Below, piece by piece: positions 10,830-22,125 of a stretch of 64,000 nucleotides of DNA. A program made the translations under genes and the position numbers. The stretch comes from Sabethes cyaneus (lineage: Eukaryota; Arthropoda; Insecta; Diptera; Culicidae). How positions within the stretch are numbered: the first letter of the stretch is position 1; each line of letters opens with the position of its first letter. The DNA is taken from positions 147,046,043-147,110,042 of the forward strand of contig NC_071353.1 in the NCBI RefSeq assembly GCF_943734655.1. Reading direction: 5' to 3'. The notes beneath the pieces were generated by a model. It searched no databases. It was not told the DNA's origin and worked only from the letters and a program-made list of their open reading frames with translations.

Positions 10830-11345
10830 TGTTTTTAACCTGTTCTATTCATTTCGTATGTAAGCTTCAATAACCCTGCCTAGTAATAAAATAAAATAGT
10901 CTTGCGAAAGCAAATAAATCCTAATATTATTTACATAAGAGAGTTTAAAAAAAAGCAAAGCAAGGCCTAGGTGCGACATTCCGTTATCGGAACTTGACCT
11001 TCTGTACCTCGGTGCCAACTGGGAGAAAAGTCTTGTTATAAAACTCTAAAAGCGTTGAAAAATCATCATTCATTTTCGAACACGCAATCCAGGATATAGA
11101 TAAATAATTATATAATTTGTACATTAATATACAATGAACGTGTTCTGAATAAGGAAAATAAAAAAATGTGGTCGCTAGACTCTGGGAAAAGTGACAAATA
11201 ATATCATGAGAACAGAGAACCAGAAATTGAGGTATATTTTGCAACATTGTACGAAAAAGAAATATTGGTAGCAATAAAAAGTTTATTAATTCATTCTTGA
11301 ACTTTTATTAAACCGATTTTTTCCTTTAATGAGGTCAATTTATCT
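10830..11345. repeat. Distal 3'-flank block belonging to ZnF copy 1
   Basis: Homologous to 17085-17535, 28640-29010 and 40300-40630. Shared landmarks include ACACGCAATCCAGGATATAG, TATATTTTGCAACATTGTAC and AACCGATTTTTTCC. It is part of the tandemly duplicated unit rather than a transposon, because it occurs once after each ZnF exon and always in the same orientation. Confidence 0.7.
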
Positions 11346-11387
11346 AAATAAAAATATCTTAGAGTGAACGTGAGTTACACACTCACG

Positions 11388-11460
11388 TGTATGTTCAACC
11401 ATAACTCCGGAATGCCTGAACCGTTCTCTACCACATTTGGTCTACTTGTTCCTTGACAAA
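11388..11460. repeat. Dispersed repeat family R1
   Basis: TGTATGTTCAACCATAACTC and the next 50 bases resemble 17577-17619 and 17991-18060, and in inverted orientation 42189-42349 and 42590-42620. The family name is mine. Confidence 0.55.
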
Positions 11461-11744
11461 ATGCAGCTACCCACCAGCTGACTTCTCTTTGACCTTTGAC
11501 AGGGCAAAGTAACAGCCATTGAGAACAGTGCGTTGAGAGAGTTATGAGAGAGTATTTTCGTTCGCACACAAAGTTTCGAAATTATGGTGCTCCTCTAGTC
11601 GCACTATTTCAGTCGACTACATTCCGAGTTAACGAAGGGACTTGTTCTTAGTATCAGAAAACATTCTTAAAAACGATCTTGTTCACACAAGCTACGAAAG
11701 CTACTATTATGCAAAGTAAAAAAAGTAATTCACTGCAACAAGTT

Positions 11745-11764
11745 CCTGTTCTCTTCTGTTGCAG
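11745..11764 (+). other. 3' splice acceptor of ZnF copy 2
   Basis: Pyrimidine-rich CTGTTCTCTTCTGTTGCAG ends at 11764. The same stretch precedes copies 3, 4 and 5. Confidence 0.75.
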
Positions 11765-14141
11765 CGTTGCGGACCATTCGGAACCGAACTCTGCTGCTGC
11801 TGATGTTGATGAAGGTCAGAGCGAAAGTTCAGCAATGTACAAATGCAGTATTTGCGACAGGCCGTACAAATACAAAAATTCGCTTAGCAGACATCTTAAC
11901 AGACACTTGCGTCCGAACAAATGCGAAATTTGCGGAAAAAAGTTTAGAACCCAACAACGGCTCGTAAGACACATGGCATTTCATAGCACCGAGCGATGGT
12001 TCAGCTGCGACATTTGCGGCAACAATTACGAAAACCAGTATTCCCTCGCAAGGCACATTGAAACGCATGGCAGCAGCTCTGGCGTCAAGTGTGACATTTG
12101 CGACAAATCACTGGCCTCCAAGGATTGTCTGAAGCAGCACCTGATTTACGTCCACAACTATCAACCGGACGAAGAAAAACTAGAGTGCAAACCATGTGGC
12201 AAAGGATTTTATTTTAGGAAAAATTATTTGAACCATATGGAAAGATACCACTCGGCAAAGCATCCGCACGAATGTGAGACCTGCAGCAAACGATTTCCCA
12301 GCAAGGAGAAGCTCGTGACACACATGAAACGGATTCACAAGAAAAACCGAGGCTTCACCTGTCAGAGCTGTGGTAGACAATATGATTTCAGGAAATCTCT
12401 TCTGAGACATCAACGAGAGCGCCATGGTGGTGCTACTGGTGCGGATCAGAGTGGTGTCAGTAATGGAGAGGAATTATCCACGAATGTGAGTGTGGAGCAT
12501 AATACAGAGGATAATTCAAAGCCCCCCTATAATGGTATGGAGCAAAACTTAGAAATTGAAAGCAGCGAGCTGAAGCGGGAAGATGGATTATCCTCCATTC
12601 ATAATGAAGAACAAAATATAGAGGTGCAGAGTGCCGACGATTTAGAATCTTCCAATACTGGTGAGGAGCAAAACATAGAGATCCAGAGTATTGAGCCGAA
12701 TCTGGAAGATGACAGCGAGTACGGTGACAACAAGGACAAGCAACCATCCTCCAATGTGAGTGCGGAGCACTTGACGCAGTGTCTAAACGAGCGTCCGTAC
12801 AGTTGCACGGTTTGCGGCAAAAAGTTTCTATCGAATCGAGGACTAGAGATTCACATGATCGTTCACACCGCTAAGCGGCAACACACATGCGACATCTGCG
12901 GCAAACAGTATCAACGCACGAGAACCCTCCGCAAGCATAAACTGGAAGTGCACGAAAGTACTGAAAAGCGTGAATATAAGTGTGAAATTTGCAACAAGAA
13001 AATATGCTCCAAATATAGGCTGACGGAACACATGACAATCCACCACAGCATGCAGCCGAAAAAGTGCGAGATTTGCCAGAAAGACTTTGAAACTCTTCAA
13101 CAGCTCACGGATCACAAAGTTGCTTGCCACAACGAACAGCAAAGCTTCATGTGTGATATTTGTGGAAGACAGTACAGCGACAAAATTTCACTCGAATGCC
13201 ATGTTTATCGGCATCAGGCAAATCCAGCGTTTAAGTGCCACTTTTGTGACAAACAATTCCGCTATAGATCCTCGTTTAAGCGACACATAAAAGTACACGA
13301 ACCGAGCAAGCAGTGCAACATTTGCGGAAAGACCTATATCACGAATTTTTACCTGGCGGCACACATCGCTGCCCACAACAAGGAAGTGTTTCAGTGCACT
13401 CTTTGCGACAAATCGTTTCCTTTCCGAAATATGCTTGTGTTGCACATGAGGAACCATTCCGGCGAACGACCGTACCGTTGTGAAATATGTGACAGAACAT
13501 TCAAAAGAAGCAATGATCTTAAAAACCACTTGCGGTTTCATGCCAACCGCAAAAAATTCAACTGTAATATCTGCGGTAAAGAATTTTTCTCTAAACAACA
13601 TCAGGTGGAACATAATCGAAACAGTCACCCGGCAGACGGCCCTCACAATTGCACCGTATGCGGGAAGGAATTCCCGGCTGCGATAAATCTCGCCATCCAT
13701 ATGGCTTGTCATAACCAAAATCGACCATTCAAGTGTGACATTTGCGGTGCATCGTTCAAAGCCCGACGATATCTTCTTATTCACAAGAAAAGCCACACGT
13801 CCCTCGAACCAAAGCCCTCTAGCAAGCCATTCAAGTGTACGGTGTGCGAGAGAGAATTCCAGCATGACGAACAACTTCGCGAACATCTAGCGAAGCACGA
13901 GGAATACAAACATCAGTGTTCGATATGCAAGCGCAGCTTCCGGGAGCGGTGCAATTTGAACAAGCATATGTTCGTACACACCGATGAGCGTCCGTACAAT
14001 TGCGACCTGTGCGGTCGTGCCTTTGTACGTCGGGATTCAGCTGCTAAGCATCGAGTTCTACATCACTCCCGCGAGGAGCAGAGCATACCGTCGTCGGGCG
14101 ACAGCATAGACCCCGCTCCGGAACCGAATGTCGCCCGTTGA
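11765..14141 (+). CDS. C2H2 zinc-finger protein, array copy 2 (3' exon)
   Basis: About 791 codons from the conserved acceptor to the stop, with 22 C2H2 fingers. Seven fingers lie at about 11839-12425, an acidic Glu/Asp/Asn linker at 12426-12795, and fifteen fingers at 12796-14064. A nuclear DNA-binding role is inferred from the family. The start chosen is the splice acceptor. The first base completes a codon from an upstream exon, and the reading continues Val-Ala-Asp-His-Ser-Glu-Pro-Asn, a segment conserved in all four complete copies. If transcription began inside the exon, the first usable Met would be at about 11835, just before finger 1. Compared with copies 1 and 4 it lacks the middle finger blocks. 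The tail ends PEPNVAR. Confidence 0.92.
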
Positions 14142-14162
14142 AGACTGTTTAAAAGCAGTGTG

Positions 14163-14168
14163 AATAAA
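14163..14168 (+). promoter_or_regulatory. Polyadenylation signal of ZnF copy 2
   Basis: AATAAA lies 22 bases after the stop codon. Confidence 0.55.
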
Positions 14169-14269
14169 TCCTCTATCCACTATGCTGATCATAAGTCATG
14201 CATAACGTTTTTAGCTGCCAGCCAAATCGTGGATCAAATCAAATGTTATTATAAACATTTACCCGGCTA

Positions 14270-14600
14270 ATTGTGTATCAATGTATCGACAGAGATATTC
14301 TCAAAATATTTCTTTATTTTTAATGGAGGCGCATGGTGATGTTTGTAAATTAATGGAGCTGCAAAAAAGTCAACTCACCAATTGGCGGCAGTTGTAGAGC
14401 AGCGACTTCTAGTTGTACACAATAACCACAATCCACAACACTGTATTTAGACAGGTTTTACTTATTTCAAATTACTCTCTTATTTAGTACTTTATTTTAT
14501 GTAAAAATAAAGCGAATGAAACTGAACTTTTTTGACCTTTCAATTTTGCCCATCGCTTGCTGCGATCTGTCAGGAAGCTTGTTGGCAAAGATAAGAATTA
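14270..14600. repeat. Proximal 3'-flank block of ZnF copy 2
   Basis: Homologous to 28360-28500, 39770-40290 and 49735-50210. The core is ATGGAGGCGCATGGTG, then GCAAATTA, then CTCACCAATTGGCGGCAGTT. It is interrupted at 14600 by a TIR element. Confidence 0.7.
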
Positions 14601-15595
14601 CCGTTCTGATTCAAACTTCGAACACTTAAGCCATGCTGAAATTTTCTTCAAAGTAAAATGTTCGAAAACATCTTTATTCTACCCCCATGAATGGTTCAAT
14701 AGCATGACAATTTGTTTATTTTCGTGGGAAAATTTCAAAAATGAGGTTAAAATGTTATTTTATAATGAAAAACACTAAAAAACTGCTGTTCGGTTTTGAT
14801 TCAAACTTCGAACACTTTCATGGTCGACATTCAAAGCTCGAATATTTCAGTCTCAGACATCGAATACTTGTATTACTTTGAAAAGCATTAATGTTTTTAG
14901 TGTCATTCAACTTAAATAAGTGAAATTACATCCTTTTTCTAAACACTGTCCTTTTAAATCCACCTAACAGTGTGATTTAAATTTTTCACACAATAATTAG
15001 TTTCAATCCTTATTTCTGAAGTCAATTGCTAATATTTACGAACTCCATGAACCACATCTAAAGGAAGTTTACTTTCTACAGCTTTATCAATGCAGACAAT
15101 TAATTTTCCCGAAGGAACACCCGAAAAAACCGGATATTATTCGTGGGTGTTCGAAGTTTGAACCACACCTCAAAACGTGATTCAAACTTCGAACACTTTT
15201 TATTTATCTAATATCTTTGAAATAATGCATGAAATATTGTATTTTAACTATGCTTTAGTACATATATATCTTGCACTTACCTAATAATCGCGCAGTGGGA
15301 AGGTAAATGTTCCAAAATTGGTAAAATAATGCAAACGAGAAAACAGCTACTTTTGCACGAAACGCTAAGAGTATGCGAACGAAGTTAACATCTGAGTTCT
15401 CACTTTTTTCCAACGCCTCCTGATTTCTTACAAAGAGTCCTACAGTTCAATGTCATACCTCACCGGATAGAGGACATTCTAACGAACACGGTGGTGTGCA
15501 ATAAACATAATATTTTATAATATTAGCGATACTAACGAGCATTTTATTCTGAAGTGTTCGAAGTTTGAGACTGTTCTAAGTTTGAATCAGAACGG
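14601..15595. mobile_element. TIR element, 995 bp, TA target duplication
   Basis: The left end CCGTTCTGATTCAAACTT is exactly inverted at the right end (AAGTTTGAATCAGAACGG, ending 15595). Both ends are flanked by TA (14599-14600 and 15596-15597). Several further copies of TTCAAACTTCGAACA lie inside (14802, 15135, 15178 and 15550 areas) in both orientations. No transposase frame is visible, so this is a non-autonomous element. TA duplication fits the Tc1/mariner superfamily (inference). It is inserted in the proximal 3' block of ZnF copy 2. Confidence 0.85.
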
Positions 15596-15597
15596 TA

Positions 15598-17084
15598 CTT
15601 CTTAATCATTATGCTTAACTAGGGTAAGGAACGAGTTAAGCAGTGTTACCTATTTTAATCAGTTGAACATAAATGATCCGAAAATGCACTTTTTTATTCA
15701 TATTTTCAAAATCTTTTGATAGGATCATCTTCACAAATCACTTTTGATTCACACAAACACAATTTACTGGGTTTCCGACAAGAAATATGATGAATTAAAA
15801 ATTGTTGTCCAAAAACGTACATTTTTCAGCTGCTCTTCAGCAATCGCCACCTCGCTACTAACGAATTCATCAAATTTTCAGCACTGATTACAACCACTCT
15901 GGAAGTCAAGCACTCAATTGTCACACACCATATTATTCAGTCTCTTTTTTTCTATTATCTAAGGCTTTGTCACTAGCCAAAAGTTTTATTATTTTCTAAC
16001 AAAACTGAAAACAAATTCTGAATTGACGGAACCTGTTCACCAGTAGCAGCAGCTGCAGCATAACTGATGAACTATCGTGTTGCCAAGACACTGTTTCGGT
16101 TCTGGAAATAAGAATTTTAAGTTTGAAATTAACTGAAACCTCCTATGGTGAAAACGTGGTTTCAAGAGAAATGTATGTTCATAATTAATTTTTCTTTATT
16201 AAAAACAACACAAAAGACAGCTTTTTCAATAATTTTCAAAGATTTTCTCAGTGATATAATAAAGCAACGATGTGTTTCAATGTTATTTGCTTTGACAACA
16301 CTGTTCTGATCGTTTGTACTCGGATCGTATGTACTGCTATATGTTTACCTCTTTTGTTCTCCCACCATCCTTATGAACAGCGAGTGAGACGTCAAACTCG
16401 CAGTTTCCCATAAGAACACCAGAGAATAAAAGAGACGACGAATACCGTTTGCCGAACGGTGCGGTGAGTGTATGCCCCGATAAACAATTTAGACAGATGG
16501 CATTTTACGCATCTATGCCGATACGCTATGCCGATTACGCATCAGATGCCGATTAGTAGGTCGCGGATAGAAACGCGAACTTACTGAATAGGGGGAAAAG
16601 TTCGAGGGATTTTTTAAGGGGACGTAAAAAAATTCAGATTTCAGCATTGCTTAAAAAAGCACCTTGCGGATGAAAATGGGTTCGGTCTGTTCAAAATTAG
16701 TTCCGCCGCTCCAACTTTTAAAGCGAAAAATCAAAAGTTTAGCTCAACAATAGTGTCTTCCAATGGTAACAGGTTGAAGAACCAAAGAAAGCAAGAAGAT
16801 TGGTATGCTGATATCCCCCACTTAGTCAACCCATCGCTTGTAATAAGGTAAAACAATCAGTGACCCGCTTAGACTGCTTAAAACTAGTTCTTTACCCTAC
16901 TTCAAAGCGTCACGATGTATCGCGGTATAACTCTGGAATTGGTTTTGGGAGCTTAATTTTAGTACCTGTATACGAATTGGAGAGACTTACTGCCGTTGAA
17001 ATATTGTCGAATAAAAAGATTTCGAATCGTCAAATGAAAATATAATCAAAATGTCGCTGTGTAGGAGTTCTCTGTTGCGATAAT
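15598..17084. other. AT-rich spacer, unclassified
   Basis: No gene is visible. A short patch at 16490-16560 repeats ATGCCGATTACGCAT-like words two or three times. The rest separates the two halves of the 3' flank of copy 2 and is probably inserted DNA. Confidence 0.4.
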
Positions 17085-17535
17085 ATACTATACCTACCTA
17101 TTTATAGTTTGCAAGCTATGATTTTAAACTGCTCTTTTCATTTTGTATGTAAGATTTAAAAATACGGCCTATTAGTAATATACAATTTCATATTCTTGTT
17201 GTTGCGAAAGCAAACGAATCTGAATAATATCAAATTGTATGACTCTAAAAGGATCCAGGACAATCCAGGATAGAGGTAATTAGTTTTTACATTAAAATAA
17301 AATGAATGATAAGGAAGAAAAATAAAAAAAACGTAGCCGCTAAACGTCACACCTGAAGAGTGTAGATTTCAGCAAAAATGTATAATAATATTATGAGAAT
17401 CAGATATTGAGTTATATTTTGCAACAATGTACGAAAATCAAATTATTAGTAGCAATAAAATGCGAATCATTCGCCAATTCATTCTTTCTTGAACTTTTTT
17501 TGAACCGATTTTTCCCTCTAAAGAAGCGTTATCTA
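17085..17535. repeat. Distal 3'-flank block of ZnF copy 2
   Basis: Matches the block after copies 1, 3 and 4, including AAAAAACGTAGCCGCTA, TATATTTTGCAACAATGTAC and GCGAATCATTCGCC. Confidence 0.7.
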
Positions 17536-17576
17536 TCTATCTATGTATCGTATCTATGAAGGTGAACGTGAATTTG

Positions 17577-17619
17577 TGTGTATGTTCCATCATAACTCCG
17601 GACTTCTTGGACCGTTCTA
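17577..17619. repeat. Dispersed repeat family R1, short copy
   Basis: Contains CATAACTCCGGACTTCTTGG, as at 11400 and 17991. It is cut by a TCTAA simple run at 17617-17635. Confidence 0.5.
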
Positions 17620-17990
17620 ATCTAATCTAATCTCACACTAACTCAGCCAATTCTTGGAAGCATCCTGACGAATGACGATTACTTGAATCAATCATTTTTC
17701 TTGTCAACGGCCAGGCCAATTGAGCAGCATGTAGCGCAGAGAGAATTCCAAGGAATTAAGTGGAACCTGGAGTAATACCCAATTCCGTTAAAGTACTTAC
17801 AATCAAGCGGAAGGAAGAAAGCGTGGACCTCCCGTACCAGACGCTCTTCATATAGATAATGATTTGCTAATAAATGTTAAGTGATACACCGGACCCTCGG
17901 GGATGAACTAATGGCGTTTGGACCAGAAGCTAGGCTGTCAGGCTTGGAATGGCAAGAGCTATGTTTGGCGCTTTTTTCTAGTTGCCTTCC
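17620..17990 (+). mobile_element. SINE-like dispersed repeat
   Basis: Begins with a (TCTAA)n run and ends GGCAAGAGCTATGTTTGGCG followed by TTGCCTTCCCC. The last 60 bases match 55300-55360. No coding potential is seen. The internal similarity and short length suggest a SINE, but a Pol III promoter is not obvious in this copy. Confidence 0.5.
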
Positions 17991-18060
17991 CCGGACTTCT
18001 TGGACCGTTTTCCACCAAACTTGGCCTACATGTTCCTTGGTATAAGGGAATCAGCACTGG
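17991..18060. repeat. Dispersed repeat family R1, long copy
   Basis: Runs CCGGACTTCTTGGACCGTTT through AACTTGGCCTACATGTTCCT to AATCAGCACTGG. It is the reverse complement of the units at 42189-42349. Confidence 0.6.
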
Positions 18061-18089
18061 CGGGAGCCCATTTGACAAATAATTCGATT

Positions 18090-18645
18090 GAATGGCTTAG
18101 CTCTTACTTAGCGGATAGAACCGCTGTGTCGAGTGAAATTAGGAGCATGCATTTCGTCACCGTTTGGTAACTTGAATGAGTGGAGTACCTCAGGGGAGTA
18201 ACCTGAGACCGTTGATGTTCACGATATTTTTCAACGATGTTGCATGTTTGCTCGATGGTGACTGTAAACTTGTTAGGTTGATGATTTAAAAAAATTTTCT
18301 GTGGTGCGCTGTATCGATGACTGTCATCGTCTGTGACAGTCAAAAGGCTCCGTTATGATATTTCATCGTTTTGTCAGAGCCAATTATTTTCGATTACCAC
18401 ATAGAGGGCGTTATTAAGCTCAACAGTGGAGAAGAGACCTAGAAGTTCTTTTCTTTCGCCAGTCATCGAACGGCTATCATCGCTAAAGCCAACCGCTAGT
18501 TAGGCTTCATAATACAAATAGCCAAAGATTTCAACGATCCTTACAGCCTTAAAGCTTTGTATTGCTCATTGGTTCGTCTTGTTTTAGAGAATGCAGCACT
18601 TATATAGCTACCTCATCAACTAACATGGGACATACGAACATTTAC
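18090..18645 (+). mobile_element. LINE reverse-transcriptase remnant
   Basis: Encodes WLSSYLADRTAV, then after a frameshift GVPQGSNLRPLMFTIFFNDV. Further on is LKALYCSLVRLVLENAAL, all landmarks of Jockey-like RT. It is broken by several frameshifts and stops and has no intact frame. Confidence 0.75.
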
Positions 18646-19080
18646 TTACTTTTTCGGCGACAATCCGCTTATCAAATCCGTGCCGAATTTAGGCGACGTC
18701 TCCACGTTGCTCGACCCAGTCGCCCCCAACATCCACGTCAACAGCGCTCATCCAGCGGGTATGGTGTCCGCCTCGAAATATTGTTTTCGCTGGTCTCTCA
18801 TCCGGCATTCTTGCTACATGGCCAACCCATTGTAGCCTACCATGTTTTAGTTGTCTTCATCTGATATGTCGCCAAGAATTGATCGCAGGACCTTACACTC
18901 AAAAACGTCAAGAGCTCGTCGGTCGTTCTCTTTCAACGTCCACGCTTCGTGGCCATAGAGTACCACCGGGAGAATTAGCGTCTTATAGAGTGCGAGTTTT
19001 GTACGGAGTTGCAGGCTACGGGACCTCAGCTGGCTACGTAATCCGTAGAAGGCCCTGTTGACAGCCGCTATCTACCTTTT
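18646..19080 (-). mobile_element. LINE 3' fragment (outer-LINE family)
   Basis: The minus strand reads as the far C-terminal part of RT, a degraded GHVxRM region, ending in an AAGTAAAT-type tail at the 18640 side. It resembles 62240-62995, which has the same orientation, and the tail of the 7340 element. Confidence 0.65.
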
Positions 19081-19149
19081 TACTTCCAGACTCACCGGAA
19101 GCAAGCGAATCTTCCGAGTAGTATTCGTCGTGGCAGATGGCAGTCGAAT

Positions 19150-20165
19150 ATCGACGACAGTTGATTAATTCAAACTGATTCAAGCTGATACTTTTCACCT
19201 TAACTTGGAAGCTGCATTCGATCGAGTAGATCCTAGAATACCGCTTTGCAAAATGGAGCGATGAGGTGTATCTGCTGACGGCGTTAGATCTTACTTGACT
19301 AATAGAAGCCTGTGCGTCAAAATAGGATCAACTGTCTCCAACCGCTTCTCCAACCAATCTAGAGTGCCGCAAGGCAGTAACCTTGGTCCGCTGCTCTTTT
19401 CGTTTTTCATAAAAGATGTCTTATGTTTGCTCCCACATGATTGCCGACTATTTTATGCTGACGATACAAAAGTTTTTATAGTTGTTACGTGCCTGAATGA
19501 CTGTATGGAACTGCAGGAATACGTTTGTGAACTGGTGTGCTACTAACTGTTTAACACTGAGCATAGAGAAGTGCAATGTGCCCCCTCCGCGTGCAGTGTC
19601 TAAAGGGTTTTGGAGTTCAGTTGTGAAACTGAAATTCCGTTGTAAGGTGCTAATTGGTCTTGCAGAATTGAAATGGTGCAGAAAAAGCTCTTCCGTTACG
19701 CTCCCCGCCATCCCGTGCGAGAATAGTTGCCGACTTCTCGGTTTATAGTTGGAACTGCGACGACGAATCGCATAAGCTGTGTTTGCTGCTAAGCTTTTAA
19801 CGAATCACATCGACTGCCCGGCGTTGTTAGAACAGCTCCGGAACGACCGCTACGCTAAAGAAACTAAAGCTAAAGCCGCGGAATCATTTATTTGGAGATC
19901 ACGAACCGATACTTTAATTTTACCCTGTAGGTTATCCGCAATGAACAATGCTCTGAAGGTAGCCCTACGAACACGGAGAGCTTCCGCATCGATCAGTTGA
20001 CAGGGGTTTTCTTAACTGGGAAGACGCAACAAGTTTCTCCATGGCAGCTCTCGCAAAGCGAATCCAAGAAATCGACGCTGAACTGACTCAATTCTGTCAG
20101 CGCAGTTGTTGTAGTTAGGCTTTCAAGCGGCCGAACGGTGTTCCAGAACTGACTGCACCGTATTG
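19150..20165 (+). mobile_element. Jockey-like LINE fragment (RT to C-terminus)
   Basis: Encodes DTFHLNLEAAFDRVDPR, then VPQGSNLGPLLFSFFIKDVL and LFYADDTKVF with the catalytic YADD (19295-19546). The C-terminal segment FAAKLLTNHIDCPALLEQL follows at 19780-20000. Stops and frameshifts near 19260, 19545 and 19745 make it a pseudogene copy. Confidence 0.82.
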
Positions 20166-20308
20166 CGATTTTACACAGTATATGTCAGAGAATTTTTTCG
20201 TGATAGTAAAGATAAAACCTAGGGACTTTGAGGCTTTGACGACTACATACGAAATATGTTGCTTGTACGTTAACTATGAATCTAAGATAACACCCAAGTC
20301 TTTGATAC

Positions 20309-20416
20309 CCCAAGCAACAATGTGAGTTTTATTGTACTCTTATGGTGGTCTCCATGACCTATTTTGGCCTTAAATGCCATTATAAGAGTGTAATAAAACC
20401 CAAATTGTTACTTGGG
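20309..20416. mobile_element. Short MITE with near full-length inverted arms
   Basis: The left arm begins CCCAAGCAACAATGTGAG and the right arm ends CAAATTGTTACTTGGG. The arms pair for about 39 bases (TTTTATTGTACTCTTATGG against CCATTATAAGAGTGTAATAA). Only about 30 bases lie between them. No clear target duplication was seen. Confidence 0.7.
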
Positions 20417-20458
20417 ACGCGAAGCACGTTCAATAACTGTACCTTCGAGCTCACAACT

Positions 20459-20582
20459 AGGGGTCAAACCCGGCGTAGTGGTTAGCATTCACGCCTCTCA
20501 CGCCGAAGACCCGGGTTCAAATTCCAACCCCGCAGAAGTCACGAATGACCTAAGCTGTAAAAGTGACTATAATCAAACAAAC
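20459..20582 (+). mobile_element. tRNA-derived SINE, copy 1
   Basis: A tRNA-like head has box A at 20476-20486 (TAGTGGTTAGC) and box B at 20514-20524 (GGTTCAAATTC). The anticodon-arm region GCCTCTCACGC resembles tRNA-Glu(CTC). The acceptor stem does not pair, so it is not a functional tRNA. The body ACGAAT GACCTAA ... AAAGTGACTATAATC is shared with 54778-54900. Confidence 0.8.
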
Positions 20583-20907
20583 AATATAACAAGCTCATAA
20601 TGAAACAGGATCGGATCTTTCTTACGGGAAAATGTAAATTCTTGGCTCTTATCATACACTATCAAGCACTCAAATTGATTGTGGAAAGTGACAGTCGTCA
20701 GTCAATATCCTTAGGATCATCTGCATACCAAAGCCATGGACTCTTGATAACCAAATTAGCGTCATTGGAATAAAGCAAAAAATCAGTGGACCTAGGTGGC
20801 TTCCTTGAGGAATGAGGAAAAAAGCTGTTGTATCTTGCCTTATGGGAGTTTCCATCAAAACAGATATACAAATGACTGCGAAACAAAAGGCTGCCGAGTA
20901 AGATCGG

Positions 20908-21545
20908 GCATCGGTCACTGCGGAATCGAGGGCAATAAATTGGCTGACAACCTAGCAAGACAAGGATCAGCTCAGCAATTTATTGGTCCTGAACCGTTTC
21001 TGGGCATCTCCACATCCGCCGTGAAAGGCGAACTGATGACATGGAAAAAGCTAGAAATAGCATCCCGTTGGAATCAAACACAGGGTTGTAGACAAGCCAA
21101 ACAGTTTATCTACCCTAACCCTGCAGTAGCTAAACAACTACTACATTTAACTCGTAGTGAACTCCGCACAATCACGGGACTCCTAACAGGACACAGCCCC
21201 GCTCTTTATCATTTAAAGAATATCGGCAAGGTATCATCCGACACCTGCCGCTTTTGTAACTCTGAACCTGAAAGTTCAGCGCATCTGCTCTGCTATTGCG
21301 GAGCTCTACCATTATCAAGGCTCAACTTCTCAGGAAGTTTCCTTCTTACTCCATATCAGGTATGGAGCCTAAATCCCAAAACGGTCATTAGCTTTATAAA
21401 CCATGTAGTACCGAATTGGGGCACAGGATTACTCCATCAACTCCATCAATGGGTATGAGCGATCCGTAAACTGTGTACAGCAATCGGGGCCTGCCACAAA
21501 AGACGATCATTAAGACTGTCGCACTAGCCTTTTAACCCAATTCCC
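20908..21545 (+). mobile_element. LINE 3' fragment with partial RNase H
   Basis: Starts inside RNase H at HCGIEGNKLADNLARQGS and continues with FIGPEPFLGIS, ITGLLTGHSPALYHLKNIG and a cysteine/histidine cluster (CRFCN, then HLLCYC) to a stop near 21458. An A-run near 21550 may be the poly-A tail. It is about the same family as the nested LINE at 8214-9911. The upstream part is missing. Confidence 0.82.
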
Positions 21546-22125
21546 TTCTGGCATACACAAAAAAAGATCGGGCATTCAGATAGTTCCTAATAGGCGCAAA
21601 TGCTAATAATGCGCTTCGGCGCAAAAGTAGATATTCTAACTAAGTAATCTCTCCAAAAGCTCAATGAAAACGAATTATACCGCGAAGATCTATAACATCC
21701 AAGCTTGCTCAATCTCAGAGCTTCGTCCAATTAAGTTTTGGTGCGAAGCAATATCGTAAGCATTTCTATATATTTCAAACGATCGTCCATATTTATTAGA
21801 AAATTTTTATGTAGTTAGAGAACACCGGTCACTCTTTAGCAGACAAACAGCGACCCGGATCAGCAACTAAGCTTCTAACGACACGAATTTGTCATTGTGA
21901 TATAGTATAGCACTAGAAGCAGCCAAGATCTTTCCGAAATTCAAAATCGGAGCGGCATGCTACTAAATTCTATATTCCTTTTCTTTTGCTGCGCTTTCCC
22001 AAATGAAAATTTTGCCGCTATATAACAATATTGAAATGAATGTAGCACTCATAGGCTTTAATGTGTTATAACTATTTTCATAAAAATGTAAGTAATTTGC
22101 TAATTTTTATTCAATAAATGAAAAA
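21546..22125. other. Spacer, nothing recognised
   Basis: AT-rich sequence with no motif, gene or repeat that I can support. Confidence 0.4.

Larger units (their letters stand above)
20205..20905 (-). mobile_element. LINE reverse-transcriptase fragment, interrupted by a MITE and a SINE
   Basis: On the minus strand 20905-20650 encodes a degraded fingers region and IPQGSHLGPL, then WYADD after a frameshift. The continuation, an IKDLGVILDS-like stretch, lies at 20305-20212. The two parts are separated by the MITE at 20309 and the SINE at 20459, giving a three-layer insertion history. Confidence 0.7.

Noticed and set aside
13188..13886. 232-codon minus-strand frame opposite ZnF copy 2
   Set aside because: Shadow of the zinc-finger repeat on the other strand; similar shadows occur at 27144-27833 and 2754-3107.
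20459..20582. Functional tRNA-Glu gene
   Set aside because: No acceptor-stem pairing, extra SINE body, and a second copy with the same body at 54778.
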